Source of the DNA: Colwellia sp. 75C3
GTDB lineage: Bacteria > Pseudomonadota > Gammaproteobacteria > Enterobacterales > Alteromonadaceae
DNA: 64,000 nucleotides
Assembly (NCBI RefSeq): GCF_002836255.1
Contig: NZ_PJAU01000032.1
Location: forward strand, 124,001 to 188,000
Direction of reading: 5' to 3'
A model generated the notes under the pieces. That model was not told the DNA's origin and searched no databases. It was given only the letters and a program-made list of their open reading frames with translations. Positions 1 through 8,506 of the stretch are shown here, piece by piece; the first letter of the stretch is position 1; each line of letters opens with the position of its first letter. The translations under genes were made by a program, and so were the position numbers.

Positions 1-306
1 ACGTTCAGAGTGACCAACTATTACATAGTTAATCGCTAGGTCTTTCAACATAGCCGTGGATATTTCGCCGGTAAAGGCACCACTTTCATGTTCACTCACA
101 TTCTGTGAGCCGACATGAATTGCTTCATTTAACTTAGCTGCTTTTATTTTCTGATTAAGCTCAGATAAATAAGGAAAGCTAGGACAAATAACTACATCAA
201 CGTGTGATGAAAGTTTAATATCTGCCAATCCTGAAACCATAGTATCAACTAGGGCTGAGTCACCGTTCATCTTCCAATTTGCGGCTACAATTGCTTGTCT
301 AGTCAT
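1..306 (-). CDS. tpiA: Triosephosphate isomerase, N-terminal part (cut by window edge)
   Basis: Interconverts dihydroxyacetone phosphate and glyceraldehyde 3-phosphate in glycolysis and gluconeogenesis, in the cytosol. The visible part begins MTRQAIVAANWKMNGD, with the NWKMN motif carrying the substrate-binding Asn and Lys. It runs to VIVGHSER at the very edge, which holds the catalytic histidine; the catalytic glutamate and the rest of the barrel lie outside the window. The ATG at 306 gives the normal family N terminus. It lies downstream of glmM on the same strand, about 195 bp away, an arrangement common in gammaproteobacteria where secG usually follows. The gene is intact as far as visible. 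Confidence 0.97.
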   Translation of the reverse strand, partial: MTRQAIVAANWKMNGDSALVDTMVSGLADIKLSSHVDVVICPSFPYLSELNQKIKAAKLNEAIHVGSQNVSEHESGAFTGEISTAMLKDLAINYVIVGHSER

Positions 307-501
307 TTATACCTCTTAGCCTAGGTTATTATCTTATGACTTCAGTTAATTTTAAAAGAGGTCATTGCTAAAATGAAGCCGCGAGATAGTAACTAACCTA
401 CGCAAAAGATACAAGTATTTAACCCATATCTTTTACTGGTTGCAGTTTTTTTATACTTATCGCGGCATTTAGCTATTAATAGTGGTGATTAGTCTTGCTA
501 A

Positions 502-1839
502 TTACTTAACAAGTTTCACAAGATCAGCAATTTTATTCGCTAATAAAGTGACCTCATCCATATCTGGACCTTCAACCATTACACGTATAAGTGGTTCGGT
601 ACCTGATTTGCGTAATAATACTCGACCTCGACCTGTTAGCGTTTCATTAACTTCATCAACAGCGGTTAGTACATCAGCATCATTCAGTGGGTTGTTTTCA
701 CCCGCAAAACGTACATTAACAAGAAGTTGCGGTAGCATAGTAATACCTTGACGTAATTCATGTAATGATTTTTTCTGCTTAATTACTGCAGTAAGTACAT
801 TAAGTGCGGCAATGATACCGTCACCAGTAGAAGTGTGATTTAGGTTTATAACATGACCTGAATTTTCTGCACCAAGCTGCCAACCTTTTTCTCTTAATAA
901 TTCCATTACATGACGGTCACCAACATTACTGCGGACAAACTCGATATCTAATTCTTTTAAGGCTAACTCTAAGCCCATATTACTCATTAAGGTACCAACA
1001 ACACCGCCATCCTTGCGACCAGTTCTTAGGTCATTACAAGCGATGATATAGATGATTTCATCACCATCAATAACATAACCGGTATGGTCAACCATCATAA
1101 TACGGTCGCCATCACCATCAAGGGCAATACCTAAGTCGGCGTTATGTTCAACAACCGCTTTACTGATAGCGTCCATTGATGTTGCGCCACAACCGTCATT
1201 GATATTGGTACCATTTGGCGCAGTGCCTATTTCGATAACCGTTGCACCTAATTCACGAAATACATTAGGCGCTATGTGATAGGTTGCCCCGTGGGCACAA
1301 TCAACCACGATGGTTAAATCTTTTAATGACTTTCTGCTAGGGAAATTACTTTTACAAAATTCTATGTAACGCCCTGCCGCATCATTAATACGATTTGCTT
1401 TACCTAGTTTTGCTGATTCAACACAACCCATAGGTTTGTCTAATTCAGCTTCAATGGCTAATTCAACATCATCAGGTAGTTTCTGACCTGTGCTTGAGAA
1501 GAACTTGATGCCGTTGTCGTAGAAAGGGTTATGCGATGCACTAATAACAATGCCGGCTTCGGCTCTGAATGTTTTAGTTAAATAAGCAATACCTGGCGTT
1601 GGCATAGGCCCAAGAAGCCCTACATCGATACCTGCCGCTGAAAATCCCGCTTCAAGTGCTGATTCAAGCATGTAACCTGAGATACGTGTATCTTTACCGA
1701 TAAGTACCTTTTTAGTGCCTTGACCGGCAAGTACTTTACCTGCGGCATAACCTAGCTTCATTACGAATTCTGGTGTTATTGGATATTGACCAACTAAACC
1801 ACGGATACCATCGGTACCAAAATATTTACGATCAGACAT
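502..1839 (-). CDS. glmM: Phosphoglucosamine mutase
   Basis: Converts glucosamine 6-phosphate to glucosamine 1-phosphate, the step before UDP-GlcNAc, and so feeds peptidoglycan and LPS synthesis. The 445-residue length is normal. The N terminus has the FGTDGIRG signature, the phosphoserine loop is SASHNP at residues 100-105 with the active serine at 102, the metal loop DGDGDR is near residue 242, and the C-terminal phosphate-binding loop is [12 protein letters not shown]. It follows folP by about 100 bp on the same strand, as in Escherichia coli, where folP and glmM are co-transcribed. The gap holds only small hairpins and no clear terminator, so co-transcription is likely. Confidence 0.97.
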   Translation of the reverse strand: MSDRKYFGTDGIRGLVGQYPITPEFVMKLGYAAGKVLAGQGTKKVLIGKDTRISGYMLESALEAGFSAAGIDVGLLGPMPTPGIAYLTKTFRAEAGIVISASHNPFYDNGIKFFSSTGQKLPDDVELAIEAELDKPMGCVESAKLGKANRINDAAGRYIEFCKSNFPSRKSLKDLTIVVDCAHGATYHIAPNVFRELGATVIEIGTAPNGTNINDGCGATSMDAISKAVVEHNADLGIALDGDGDRIMMVDHTGYVIDGDEIIYIIACNDLRTGRKDGGVVGTLMSNMGLELALKELDIEFVRSNVGDRHVMELLREKGWQLGAENSGHVINLNHTSTGDGIIAALNVLTAVIKQKKSLHELRQGITMLPQLLVNVRFAGENNPLNDADVLTAVDEVNETLTGRGRVLLRKSGTEPLIRVMVEGPDMDEVTLLANKIADLVKLVK

Positions 1840-1936
1840 ATATCTTCCTTATATATTTTATTCTATAGCAGCATTTATTCGCTGCTAGATTTGTTAGCTT
1901 AACTAACATTATTTATTGTTATTTTTGCAGTACTGA

Positions 1937-2773
1937 TTACTGATATTTAGCTGTCATGGATAATACTTTTAAGGCATCGACAGTTTCTTTAATATCATGC
2001 ACTCGAATTATACTAGCGTTTTGCTGTGCGGCTATTATAGCGGTAGTTATGCTACCTGCAAGACGTTCATCAACATTACGTGCTAATAAATTGCCTATCA
2101 TTGATTTCCTCGATGTACCCGATAACAAAGGCAAGCCTAAATCATTAAACTGATTCAATTGAGCCAGTAGCTGATAATTTTGCTCTAACGTTTTACCAAA
2201 GCCAAAGCCGGGATCTAAAATTAGACGATCTCGCTTAATACCGGCTTGTTCACAAAGACTAATACGGTCGATGAAAAACTGCTTTATATCGCCAATAACT
2301 TCATTATATTGCGGATTATGCTGCATTGAACGCGGTAAACCTTGCATATGCATTAAGCACACGGGGACATCACTTTGTGCTAATACCGCTAAACAGCCTT
2401 CGTTCTGTAATGCTCTAACATCATTAATAATGTCAGCACCGTGAGCGATTGCTTGCGACATTACTTCAGCTTTACTGGTATCAATTGATACCTTGATATC
2501 AAAATTTGATTTTATCGCTTTAAGTAATGGAATAACGCGTGCTAACTCATCTTCTTCGCTAACATCAACAGCGCCCGGGCGAGTCGATTCTCCACCGATA
2601 TCGATAATATCAGCACCGTCGAGTATCATTTGTTCAACTTGCGCTAACGCTTTATCGAACGTGGCAAACTTTCCGCCATCAGAGAATGAGTCTGGGGTTA
2701 CATTGAGAATACCCATAACTTGTGGCGAATTTGTATTGCTTAAGTTGCTTGATGTTAATTTATTTTCAGTCAT
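1937..2773 (-). CDS. folP: Dihydropteroate synthase
   Basis: Condenses p-aminobenzoate with dihydropterin pyrophosphate in folate synthesis; it is the sulfonamide target family. Signatures visible in the 278 residues are MGILNVTPDSFSDGG near residue 20, DIGGESTRPGA near 60, the DPGFGFGKT loop near 187 and SRKSMIG near 221, together spanning the pterin and pABA sites of the TIM barrel. The N-terminal 17 residues are polar and not conserved, so the start is slightly uncertain, but ATG at 2773 is the only upstream candidate. A strong terminator separates it from ftsH upstream, so it probably has its own promoter and reads into glmM. Confidence 0.96.
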   Translation of the reverse strand: MTENKLTSSNLSNTNSPQVMGILNVTPDSFSDGGKFATFDKALAQVEQMILDGADIIDIGGESTRPGAVDVSEEDELARVIPLLKAIKSNFDIKVSIDTSKAEVMSQAIAHGADIINDVRALQNEGCLAVLAQSDVPVCLMHMQGLPRSMQHNPQYNEVIGDIKQFFIDRISLCEQAGIKRDRLILDPGFGFGKTLEQNYQLLAQLNQFNDLGLPLLSGTSRKSMIGNLLARNVDERLAGSITTAIIAAQQNASIIRVHDIKETVDALKVLSMTAKYQ

Positions 2774-2825
2774 TACTTAATCTTTATTGCTCTTATCGAT
2801 ACTTAAATACAAGAGTTATACATAA

Positions 2826-2866
2826 GAAAAAGCCTCGATATTTAAAGTAAATATCGAGGCTTTTTT
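2826..2866 (-). terminator. Rho-independent terminator after ftsH
   Basis: A 15-bp perfect stem (AAGCCTCGATATTTA and its complement) with a 3-nt loop is flanked by A and T runs on both sides. It lies between the ftsH stop and the folP start, both on the minus strand, so it should end the rlmE-ftsH transcript. Confidence 0.9.
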
Positions 2867-2893
2867 ATTTATTAAAAGCTTATTGGAAGCAAA

Positions 2894-4885
2894 TTAACTT
2901 GAAGGAGTATCGCCGCTTGGCTTAGTCGTATCAGGTGTTACTTCAGTAGGCTTTTCAGTCTCAGTAGCTTTTTCAGCATCTTTACTTGCAACTTCAACAT
3001 CTGCAGCTTTATCACCTTTGCTGTTATCAGAGTTAGAGTTTGAACTATCATTGTCTTCCCAACCTGCTGGTGGGCGAACAGTCGTTCTAGCCATTAAGTC
3101 ATCAATCTGCAACGCATCAATCGTTTCATACTTCATCAAACAATCTTTCATGGCGTGTAAAACGTCCATATTTTCTTTGATTAAGTCTTCTGCGCGTTGA
3201 TAATTACGGTTAACTACTGCTTTTATTTCTTCATCAATCAGTTTTGCTGTTTCATCAGACATGTGTAATGACTTAGAAGAGGTGCGACCTAAGAATACTT
3301 CACCTTCTTCTTCAGCGAACAACATAGGACCCATTTTTTCAGATAAGCCCCATTGCGTTACCATTTTACGAGCAATGTTAGTTGCACGTTCAATGTCGTT
3401 TGAAGCACCGGTAGATACTTTATCACTACCGTAAATAACGTCTTCAGCAACACGACCACCATATAGAGAAGAGATATTACTTTCTAAATGTTGCTTAGAG
3501 TGGCTGAATCGATCTTGCTCTGGTAAGTACATAGTCACACCAAGGGCACGGCCACGTGGAATGATACTTACTTTATAAACAGGATCATGATCTGGCACTA
3601 AACGACCAATAATCGCGTGACCCGCCTCATGATAAGCAGTCATTTCTCTTTCTGAATCACTCATAACCATTGATTTGCGTTCTGAGCCCATCATGATTTT
3701 ATCTTTAGCTGCGTCAAATTCTTTCATGCTAACTAAACGACGTTCTGTACGCGCTGCACATAAAGCCGCTTCGTTTACTAAGTTAGCTAAATCAGCACCT
3801 GAGAATCCAGGAGTACCACGTGCAATAACTTCAGCTTTAACATCATCACCTAACGGTACTTTACGCATATGTACTTTAAGGATTTGTTCGCGACCTTTAA
3901 TATCAGGTAAACCAACGGTTACTTGACGGTCAAAACGGCCTGGACGAAGTAACGCAGGGTCTAATACGTCTGGACGGTTAGTTGCGGCAATAACGATAAC
4001 GCCTTCATTACCTTCAAAACCATCCATTTCTACTAACATTTGGTTTAGTGTTTGTTCACGTTCATCATGTCCACCACCCATACCTGCGCCACGTTGGCGA
4101 CCTACGGCATCGATTTCATCGATAAAGATAATACAAGGCGCTGCTTTTTTAGCTTGTTCGAACATGTCACGTACACGAGATGCACCAACACCAACAAACA
4201 TTTCAACAAAATCTGAACCAGAAATAGTAAAGAAAGGAACTTTCGCTTCACCGGCAATAGCTTTAGCTAATAACGTTTTACCTGTACCAGGTTGGCCAAC
4301 AAGTAAAATACCCGATGGAATACGTCCACCCAGTTTTTGGAAGCGGCTTGGTTCACGTAAGTAATCAACTAATTCGGCAACGTCTTCTTTAGCTTCATCA
4401 CAACCAGCCACATCGGCGAAAGTTGTTTTGATTTGTTCTTCGCTAAGTTGACGTGCTTTAGATTTACCAAAAGACATAGCACCTTTACCACCACCACCTT
4501 GCATTTGACGCATGAAGAAAATCCATACACCAATAAGCAAAATCATCGGGAACCATGAAACGAAAATAGTCGTTAAGAAACTAGTTTCTTCAGGTAATTT
4601 TCCTTGGGCACGTACACCTTGCTTAACAAGATCGTTAATTAAATCACGATCATAGCCACCAGGTATAACTGTTTTGTATTCTTCACCACTACGTTTTTCA
4701 CCTGTGATCACGCCATTTCTATCGACATTCGCATCGCGAATTTGTCCTTGACGCACATCCTGAATAAAGCGGGTATAGTCCATTGCTTGGTCTTTTGATG
4801 TATCAGGAGTAAAACTCTGAAATACACTCATCAAAACAACTGCAATTACTAACCATAAAATAAGATTTTTTGCCATATCGCTCAA
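2894..4885 (-). CDS. ftsH: ATP-dependent zinc metalloprotease FtsH
   Basis: Membrane-anchored AAA+ protease that degrades unstable or misassembled membrane and regulatory proteins. Two membrane segments lie at about residues 6-24 and 106-125, with a periplasmic loop between them. Walker A is GQPGTGKT at 197-204, Walker B is IIFIDEIDA near 252, the pore motif is FVGVG, and the zinc-protease motif HEAGH is at 419-423. The C-terminal ~55 residues form a low-complexity Ser/Asp/Lys/Thr tail. The frame opens with TTG at 4885, which has GAGG about 8 nt upstream. An ATG three codons in (4876) matches the E. coli N terminus MAKNLILWL but is poorly spaced from that site, so either start is possible. 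It follows rlmE, the usual pair. Confidence 0.97.
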   Translation of the reverse strand: MSDMAKNLILWLVIAVVLMSVFQSFTPDTSKDQAMDYTRFIQDVRQGQIRDANVDRNGVITGEKRSGEEYKTVIPGGYDRDLINDLVKQGVRAQGKLPEETSFLTTIFVSWFPMILLIGVWIFFMRQMQGGGGKGAMSFGKSKARQLSEEQIKTTFADVAGCDEAKEDVAELVDYLREPSRFQKLGGRIPSGILLVGQPGTGKTLLAKAIAGEAKVPFFTISGSDFVEMFVGVGASRVRDMFEQAKKAAPCIIFIDEIDAVGRQRGAGMGGGHDEREQTLNQMLVEMDGFEGNEGVIVIAATNRPDVLDPALLRPGRFDRQVTVGLPDIKGREQILKVHMRKVPLGDDVKAEVIARGTPGFSGADLANLVNEAALCAARTERRLVSMKEFDAAKDKIMMGSERKSMVMSDSEREMTAYHEAGHAIIGRLVPDHDPVYKVSIIPRGRALGVTMYLPEQDRFSHSKQHLESNISSLYGGRVAEDVIYGSDKVSTGASNDIERATNIARKMVTQWGLSEKMGPMLFAEEEGEVFLGRTSSKSLHMSDETAKLIDEEIKAVVNRNYQRAEDLIKENMDVLHAMKDCLMKYETIDALQIDDLMARTTVRPPAGWEDNDSSNSNSDNSKGDKAADVEVASKDAEKATETEKPTEVTPDTTKPSGDTPSS

Positions 4886-5033
4886 CTTAGTGACCTCTTT
4901 TGATATTTAATATATTTATAAGAATAAATCTATTCTAGTCTATTGTGCCTAATTTACTACAATTCAAGGCCAGTCGCTATTTAACTTTAGTCGCCAGTAA
5001 CAACTGGTTACAACTTCCGCTTAAAAATTGCAC

Positions 5034-5663
5034 CTAACCTTTATAACCAGTACCTACTAAATAAACTTCTCGAGAGCGTGCTCTTGATGAATCAGGCTTA
5101 CGGGTTTTGACTGTTTTAAATACTTCTCGGGTAGCTTTCATATATTCTTCAAAACCAGCACCTTGGAATACTTTTGCCACAAATGAGCCATTAGGCTTCA
5201 ATACCTGGCTACACATATCTAACGCTAACTCGACTAAATACATACTACGCGCTGAATCAGCACTTTCATTACCTGTCATGTTCGCAGCCATGTCAGACAT
5301 AACAACGTCAATGTTTTTTCCTGAAATACGTTTTAATAACGCATCGAGTACTTCCTCTTCTCGAAAGTCACCTTCAAGAAAATCAACACCAACAATGGCA
5401 TCCATAGGTAAAATATCACAGGCGATAACTTGACCTTTATCCCCAACAACTTTAACAGCATATTCAGACCAACCACCTGGGGCTGCACCTAAATCAACAA
5501 CTTTCATACCTGGTTTAATCAATTTATCTTTAATATTGATTTCTTCAAGTTTAAAAACTGCGCGCGAGCGTAAACCTAAACGTTGTGCCTTTTTTACATA
5601 TTCATCATCAAAGTGTTCGTCTAACCACTTTTGACTGCTCGCTTTGTGTTTTTTATTTGTCAT
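5034..5663 (-). CDS. rlmE: 23S rRNA (uridine-2'-O-)-methyltransferase RlmE (FtsJ/RrmJ)
   Basis: Methylates the 2'-OH of U2552 in the A loop of 23S rRNA, late in large-subunit assembly, using S-adenosylmethionine. The 209-residue length matches the family. Visible motifs are the SAM-binding loop [13 protein letters not shown] near residue 58, [10 protein letters not shown] with the catalytic Asp near 125, VAKVFQG with the catalytic Lys near 163, and the [10 protein letters not shown] tail carrying the Glu of the K-D-K-E tetrad. The N terminus is basic, as expected for RNA binding. It lies upstream of ftsH with a 148-bp gap lacking a terminator, so the two are probably co-transcribed, and it is divergent from yhbY. 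Confidence 0.97.
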   Translation of the reverse strand: MTNKKHKASSQKWLDEHFDDEYVKKAQRLGLRSRAVFKLEEINIKDKLIKPGMKVVDLGAAPGGWSEYAVKVVGDKGQVIACDILPMDAIVGVDFLEGDFREEEVLDALLKRISGKNIDVVMSDMAANMTGNESADSARSMYLVELALDMCSQVLKPNGSFVAKVFQGAGFEEYMKATREVFKTVKTRKPDSSRARSREVYLVGTGYKG

Positions 5664-5815
5664 GTTTTTTCTTACTCACAATAACTTAAACGTTTTTAAT
5701 TATTTAACTATTAGTATCATATCAATTCTAATAAATTTTGTATTGGTCTAGTTATTCTAGTCCTAAAAAAATTTATGAACTTATCACTTACCTGACAAGT
5801 TTCCGGAGGGCCAGT

Positions 5816-5948
5816 TTAAAAGGCTTATATGCTACTTTATTGATTTTTACAAGGACGCAACACGGATGTTGCTTATCCGAGAATGCAGGAGCATATTCTC
5901 CTGAACAACCATTATCATCAATCAATACCTTGCCTCTAAGCCTTTTAA
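5816..5948. other. Structured inverted-repeat segment in the rlmE/yhbY gap
   Basis: The 383-bp gap between rlmE and yhbY has no convincing gene. It contains a perfect 12-bp inverted repeat, TTAAAAGGCTTA at 5816-5827 and TAAGCCTTTTAA at 5937-5948. Nested inside are TATTGAT/ATCAATA (5838-5844 with 5921-5927), a CGGAT/ATCCG hairpin (5863-5879) with an overlapping alternative GCAAC/GTTGC, and a GAGAATGC hairpin closed by ATTCTC (5879-5900). The nesting resembles a folded RNA, or a small mobile element with inverted ends. No U-run follows and no target duplication is seen, so its nature is unresolved. Confidence 0.4.
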
Positions 5949-5979
5949 TTCTCGCTGAGTAGGAAAAAACTTAATAGAC

Positions 5980-6009
5980 TTGGTATTAGTCACTAGATAA
6001 GGGTAAAAT
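5980..6009 (+). promoter_or_regulatory. Candidate sigma70 promoter of yhbY
   Basis: TTGGTA at 5980-5985 and TAAAAT at 6004-6009 are separated by 18 bp, with transcription expected to start about 30 bp before the yhbY ATG. This is pattern matching only. Confidence 0.4.
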
Positions 6010-6046
6010 GGCCGCAATTCAAGGCAACAGATAACGAAATTTAGTA

Positions 6047-6343
6047 ATGAGCTTAAACAAAAAACAAATCCAGCACCTTAAAGGCGCTGCACACTCTCTA
6101 AAACCAGTAGTTTTATTGGGTAATAATGGCTTAACAGAAGCGGTTGTAGCTGAGATTGATTATGCGCTTAACCACCATGAGTTAATCAAAGTAAAAATCC
6201 CTACTGATGATAAAGAAACTAAAGCGTTAATCGTTGAAGCTATTTGTCGTGAAACCAAATCTACTCAAGTACAAGTGATTGGTAAGACTTTAGTTATTTA
6301 TCGTGAAAGTGCAGAAAAGAAGATTAGAATTCCTAAAGTATAA
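6047..6343 (+). CDS. yhbY: Ribosome-assembly RNA-binding protein YhbY
   Basis: Small CRS1-YhbY (CRM) domain protein that associates with pre-50S ribosomal subunits; its precise role is not settled. The 98 residues form one CRM domain: KQIQHLKGAAHSLKPVV at the N terminus and the GNNGLT loop (GxxG type) near residue 26, followed by a basic C-terminal strand. It is divergent from rlmE, which keeps two ribosome-maturation genes together as in many gammaproteobacteria, and a palindromic terminator follows its stop codon. The ATG at 6047 gives the family N terminus. Confidence 0.93.
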   Translation: MSLNKKQIQHLKGAAHSLKPVVLLGNNGLTEAVVAEIDYALNHHELIKVKIPTDDKETKALIVEAICRETKSTQVQVIGKTLVIYRESAEKKIRIPKV

Positions 6344-6385
6344 ATTTACTTTGGCTTTTGCTTTTGCTTTGCCTGATAAATAGTT

Positions 6386-6419
6386 AAAAAAAATGACAGC
6401 CATGGCTGTCATTTTTTAT
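6386..6419. terminator. Bidirectional terminator after yhbY
   Basis: A near-perfect palindrome, AAAATGACAGCC paired with GGCTGTCATTTT across a two-base centre, is flanked by A and T runs. It lies between yhbY on plus and the small gene at 6436 on minus, so it can serve both convergent transcripts. Confidence 0.88.
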
Positions 6420-6435
6420 GTCTCACTAATAGGGT

Positions 6436-6636
6436 TTACTTTTTAACAGCGTCACCCTCTTCTACTATAGTTACCACTTGTTGAATCAGTTTTACTCGGC
6501 CGGAATCAACCAATGCTTTTCTTAATACATATTCAATTTGAGCATTAACGCTACGCAATTCGTCATCAGACCAACGTTGCATTGCCGCTAAAACCTCAGG
6601 GTTAATTCTAAGTGGGAAGCTTTTCTTAGCTGCCAT
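6436..6636 (-). CDS. Arc-like ribbon-helix-helix family small protein
   Basis: A 66-residue protein beginning MAAKKSFPLRINPEVLAAMQRWSDDELRSVNAQIEY. The KSFPLRINPEVL strand followed by two helices fits the Arc/MetJ ribbon-helix-helix DNA-binding fold; its target is unknown. The frame is open 15 codons further upstream, but ATG at 6636 is preferred: AGGAAA lies about 7 nt before it, the domain starts there, and the upstream codons come from an interspersed repeat (6652-6814). It lies downstream of the SPFH gene on the same strand, and I recall similar SPFH/Arc-like pairs in other proteobacteria. The repeat now separates the two genes, so shared transcription is not assured. Confidence 0.75.
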   Translation of the reverse strand: MAAKKSFPLRINPEVLAAMQRWSDDELRSVNAQIEYVLRKALVDSGRVKLIQQVVTIVEEGDAVKK

Positions 6637-6651
6637 ACTATTTCCTATTGC

Positions 6652-6814
6652 TAATACCAATTCCGTTAAATTATTGACCACTTGTACTGGCTAAAATTCT
6701 TCATGACGGCGTTGCTTTCAATCCCAATAGCCAGCTATTGGTCAATCAAGCGCCTTGCCCTGAAATATTTTCACTTCGTACAACAAGACCAGGAACTTAT
6801 CGGAATTGGTATAA
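6652..6814. repeat. MITE-like element with ATACCAATTCCG inverted ends
   Basis: About 160 bp bounded by a perfect 12-bp inverted repeat, ATACCAATTCCG at 6654-6665 and CGGAATTGGTAT at 6801-6812. It lies between the SPFH gene and the Arc-like gene and carries no coding capacity. An internal AATAGCCAGCTATT palindrome lies near 6727. The size, inverted ends and intergenic position suggest a small non-autonomous interspersed element. No second copy occurs in this window, so repetition in the genome is inferred. Confidence 0.6.
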
Positions 6815-6837
6815 TTAAACAATTACTACCTAAATAA

Positions 6838-7683
6838 TTAATACAAACTACCTGTATTCACTACTGGCTGGGTGCTTTTATCACTACACAGTACCACCAA
6901 TAAATTACTGACCATGGCTGCTTTACGTTCTTCATCAAGCTCAACAATACCTTTTTCTGATAGTTGCGCTAACGCCATTTCTACCATACCAACAGCGCCA
7001 TCAACAATTAGTCTACGTGCGGCAATAATGGCAGAAGCTTGCTGCCTTTGTAACATAGCATTAGCTATTTCAGGTGCATAAGCAAGATGACTAATACGTG
7101 CTTCATGTACTCGAACGCCCGCTTTACCTAGTCGTTGCTGTATTTCTATTTTTAATGCTTCTGAGACTTCTTGTGGATGACTACGTAGTGCAACTTCATC
7201 ACCTTCGTGTTGATCATAAGGATAGCTGATCGCCATATTACGCAAAGCCGATTCACTTTGAATATTTACAAAACTGATATAATCATCTACTTCAAACGAG
7301 GCTTCTGCGGTATCGTCTACCGACCATACAACAACCGTAGCAATCTCAATAGGGTTACCATGATTATCATTCACTTTCATTTGGTTGGATTCAAAGTTTC
7401 TAATACGCAATGAAATATTTTTACGCATAAATAAGGGAATAGTCCAACGTAAACCACAGGCCTTTACCGATCCAACATAACTACCAAAAAAAGTCATTAC
7501 CTTCGCTTGGTTTGGTTGCACCATAAAGAAACCAGGAATAGCTGTAACGGTAAGAATAAAAACAACGACGGTGGCTATTTCAATATTCCCCGTAGCTGCT
7601 TGGCTAACTATAAACCCTACTGCAGCTAACAAGGCGACAAAAACACCATAACCACTAATTGAAAAACCTATATTCTCGTTCAT
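6838..7683 (-). CDS. SPFH/Band 7 domain membrane protein
   Basis: A 281-residue protein with two hydrophobic segments near the N terminus (about residues 10-30 and 36-54) followed by an SPFH domain. [35 protein letters not shown], and [12 protein letters not shown] through [22 protein letters not shown] resemble stomatin/prohibitin-like proteins. Such proteins scaffold membrane microdomains and often accompany proteases, but no protease gene is adjacent here. ATG at 7683 has GGAG a short distance upstream (CAAGGAGTTAGT). The next gene on the strand is the Arc-like protein, separated by a repeat. Its specific function is unknown. Confidence 0.85.
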   Translation of the reverse strand: MNENIGFSISGYGVFVALLAAVGFIVSQAATGNIEIATVVVFILTVTAIPGFFMVQPNQAKVMTFFGSYVGSVKACGLRWTIPLFMRKNISLRIRNFESNQMKVNDNHGNPIEIATVVVWSVDDTAEASFEVDDYISFVNIQSESALRNMAISYPYDQHEGDEVALRSHPQEVSEALKIEIQQRLGKAGVRVHEARISHLAYAPEIANAMLQRQQASAIIAARRLIVDGAVGMVEMALAQLSEKGIVELDEERKAAMVSNLLVVLCSDKSTQPVVNTGSLY

Positions 7684-7820
7684 ACTAACTCCTTGGGATG
7701 AATAAAAGTGATATCACTTTGATATCATAAAGACTACTATTGATCTGAGCTTTTTGCAAGACGATTTTTTGATATAGAAAAAGACTAGCTAAATTATTAT
7801 TTTGCTAAGTAAACGCGCAT

Positions 7821-7857
7821 AAAAAAGGCCAAAAACATTACGTTTTCGACCTTTTAT
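7821..7857 (-). terminator. Rho-independent terminator after greA
   Basis: Read on minus, a 14-bp stem with a few G-U pairs (AAAAGG...AAAAC with GTTTT...CCTTTT) has a 5-nt loop and is followed by a run of six T. It lies about 55 bp beyond the greA stop. Confidence 0.82.
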
Positions 7858-7909
7858 CTAAACAGTTATAGCGGCATCAAATGCCCTAATCACGGTTTAA
7901 TATAGTGTA

Positions 7910-8386
7910 TTAAATATGCTCAACGGCAACAATTTCATACTCAACTACGCCACCAGGAATAGTTATTTCAATTTCGCTATCAACTTCTTTGCCAATTAAA
8001 CCACGAGCAATAGGAGAGTTAACTGAAATACGACCTGTTTTAAAATCAGCTTCATCATCGCCAACAATTTGATAAGTCACTTCAACTTCAGTATCAAGGT
8101 TCAATAAAGTAACCGTTGTACCAAAAATAACTTTACCGTGGTTAGGTATGGACGTTACGTCAATCACTTGCGCGTTACATAAACGACCTTCAATGTCTTG
8201 AATACGACCTTCACAAAAGCCTTGCTCTTCTTTTGCAGCATGGTATTCAGCATTTTCTTTTAAATCGCCATGCTCACGTGCAGTAGCAATGTCTTTTACA
8301 ATACGTGGGCGCTTTTCTGTTTTTAAAACTTTAAGCTCTTCATGTAATAGATCAGAGCCACGAAGGGTCATTGGATATTTAGTCAT
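7910..8386 (-). CDS. greA: Transcription elongation factor GreA
   Basis: Rescues backtracked RNA polymerase by stimulating cleavage of the RNA 3' end in the secondary channel. The 158-residue length is exact for the family. The N-terminal coiled coil includes [20 protein letters not shown] and the acidic tip [15 protein letters not shown] with the conserved Asp and Glu. The C-terminal FKBP-like domain contains [19 protein letters not shown]. It lies downstream of carB on the same strand, the usual carAB-greA order, with a hairpin in the 120-bp gap, so it may be partly or wholly independent of carAB. Confidence 0.97.
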   Translation of the reverse strand: MTKYPMTLRGSDLLHEELKVLKTEKRPRIVKDIATAREHGDLKENAEYHAAKEEQGFCEGRIQDIEGRLCNAQVIDVTSIPNHGKVIFGTTVTLLNLDTEVEVTYQIVGDDEADFKTGRISVNSPIARGLIGKEVDSEIEITIPGGVVEYEIVAVEHI

Positions 8387-8409
8387 AATTGTCTTCTTAT
8401 TCTAACAAT

Positions 8410-8449
8410 AAAGGCGGTTAGCCTATCTATGATAGGGATAACCACCTTT
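8410..8449 (-). terminator. Hairpin between carB and greA, possible terminator
   Basis: A long imperfect stem (AAAGG.GGTTA..CCTATC paired with GATAGG..TAACC.CCTTT) has a 3-nt loop. On minus it is followed by TTTATTG, a weak U-tract. It could be a partial terminator or an mRNA-stabilising element between carB and greA. Confidence 0.5.
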
Positions 8450-8506
8450 TAAAATATTTTAGATAAGGCTCAATTCACTCCGGAATAAAAGCCTTATTCG
8501 CCTAGT

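Noticed and set aside
1866-1888. Small hairpin between folP and glmM
   Set aside because: A 7-bp stem with no T-run on minus; not a terminator.
5738-5962. 74-codon ORF on plus upstream of yhbY
   Set aside because: It runs through the inverted-repeat segment, has no recognisable domain or ribosome site, and the residue pattern is not protein-like.
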